Shown piece by piece: positions 12,918-13,372 of a stretch of DNA of 13,372 bases (the first letter of the stretch is position 1; each line of letters opens with the position of its first letter). Location: NCBI GenBank assembly GCA_017380995.1, contig JAFOCY010000047.1, positions 1-13,372 on the forward strand. Reading direction: 5' to 3'. The notes under the pieces were generated by a model. The model saw nothing but the letters and a program-made list of their open reading frames with translations. It was not told where the DNA came from and did not search any database. Source of the stretch: Oscillibacter sp. GTDB taxonomy: Bacteria; Bacillota; Clostridia; Oscillospirales; Oscillospiraceae. A program made the translations under genes and the position numbers.

Positions 12918-13372
12918 GGGTTTTTTACAAATTTTTTCTTGAATTTTCGCATCTTTCCCGACCAGCGCCGCAGAAGCGGCACAAGTCGGCAGCAGCCAAA
13001 GACTTCCGCCTGTTCCGACCATCAAAAAAAGGAGAAAAACGGACAAAACCAAAGCAGAAACCGTCCCGATCCGCTGCAAAACGGCCTCCCCCCTGTCGGG
13101 TCCCAATCCCCAGGCCAGTATCAGCCCCAGGGCCCGCCCTCCATCCAAAAGCGGCAGGGGCAAAAGATTGAAGCCACACAAAACGATGTTGGCCCCGGCA
13201 AGGACCTCCTCTCCTGCCCGGATCATGGCAGCAGCGAAAAAGAGGTTTGCAAAGGGTCCCGCCAGAACCGCCAGCAATTCCCTTCCATAAGAAAGCCGTG
13301 AGGTGTCCGCCTCTATCACCGCTCCCAGGATCCCCACGCGGAATTCCCGGACCCTGCATCCGCAAAGCCGCA
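12906..13372 (-). CDS. M50 family (site-2 protease/SpoIVFB-like) membrane metalloprotease, C-terminal part
   Basis: The frame is open to the right edge of the window, so the start lies outside. About 154 residues are visible, ending in TGA at 12906. Visible M50 features are VREFRVGILGAVIEAD, the segment ELLAVLAGPFANLFFA and the metal-ligand motif NLLPLPLLDGGRAL, whose Asp is the third zinc ligand. The HExxH motif should lie just beyond the window. At least three hydrophobic segments follow the intramembrane protease plan. A GTG at 13337 could be read as a start but would discard conserved residues. Homologues include SpoIVFB, which processes pro-sigma-K during sporulation. I cannot tell a sporulation role from a general site-2 protease here. 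Confidence 0.82.
   Translation of the reverse strand, partial: RLCGCRVREFRVGILGAVIEADTSRLSYGRELLAVLAGPFANLFFAAAMIRAGEEVLAGANIVLCGFNLLPLPLLDGGRALGLILAWGLGPDRGEAVLQRIGTVSALVLSVFLLFLMVGTGGSLWLLPTCAASAALVGKDAKIQEKICKKPLQT

Noticed and set aside
1..13372. Mobile elements, CRISPR arrays, tRNA or rRNA genes.
   Set aside because: I found no transposase or integrase frame, no regularly spaced direct repeats and no tRNA-like cloverleaf. Gene order is of the conserved housekeeping kind throughout.

Overview
This window is a compact bacterial housekeeping region. All genes but one lie on the minus strand, so the order of transcription runs from the right end of the window to the left. Three things point to a Gram-positive Clostridia-type organism (Firmicutes): strong AGGAGG-type ribosome binding sites, the order rplS-lepB-rbgA-rnhB-yraN, and the order tig-clpP-clpX-lon-ysxC. 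The fairly GC-rich sequence and a SpoIVFB-like M50 protease fragment fit an Oscillospiraceae-like gut clostridium. That family assignment is an inference from protein style and was not tested by any search.

Right block (about 13372 to 6954, minus). An M50 family membrane protease enters from outside the window. Next come rplS (ribosomal protein L19) with its own promoter and terminator, then a close-packed operon: lepB (signal peptidase I), rbgA/ylqF (50S assembly GTPase), a single-pass membrane protein with an Ig-like ectodomain, a 32-residue membrane micro-protein, rnhB (RNase HII), yraN (UPF0102), thrC (threonine synthase) and a calcineurin-like phosphoesterase. Overlaps of 4 bp (lepB/rbgA and rnhB/yraN) and a 2-nt gap (micro-protein/rnhB) indicate translational coupling.

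Left block (6953 to 367, minus). This is a protein quality-control cluster: tig (trigger factor), clpP, clpX, lon and ysxC/engB. Trigger factor handles nascent chains, ClpXP and Lon degrade proteins, and YsxC helps assemble the large ribosomal subunit. The tig-clpP gap holds three hairpins, including a perfect 12-bp inverted repeat around a possible extended -10. An intrinsic terminator sits between clpX and lon, and the lon ribosome binding site lies in a small hairpin. A bidirectional terminator separates ysxC from the tail of an unrecognised plus-strand gene at the left edge.

Most of the window is ordinary and well conserved. The best candidate for something undescribed is the pair of membrane proteins at 10161-10828. 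The first 15 residues of the 32-residue protein and of its 173-residue neighbour are nearly identical, and the micro-protein appears to deliver ribosomes to rnhB, which has no evident ribosome binding site. I see no mobile element, CRISPR array, tRNA or rRNA. No stretch of more than 300 bases lacks a gene.
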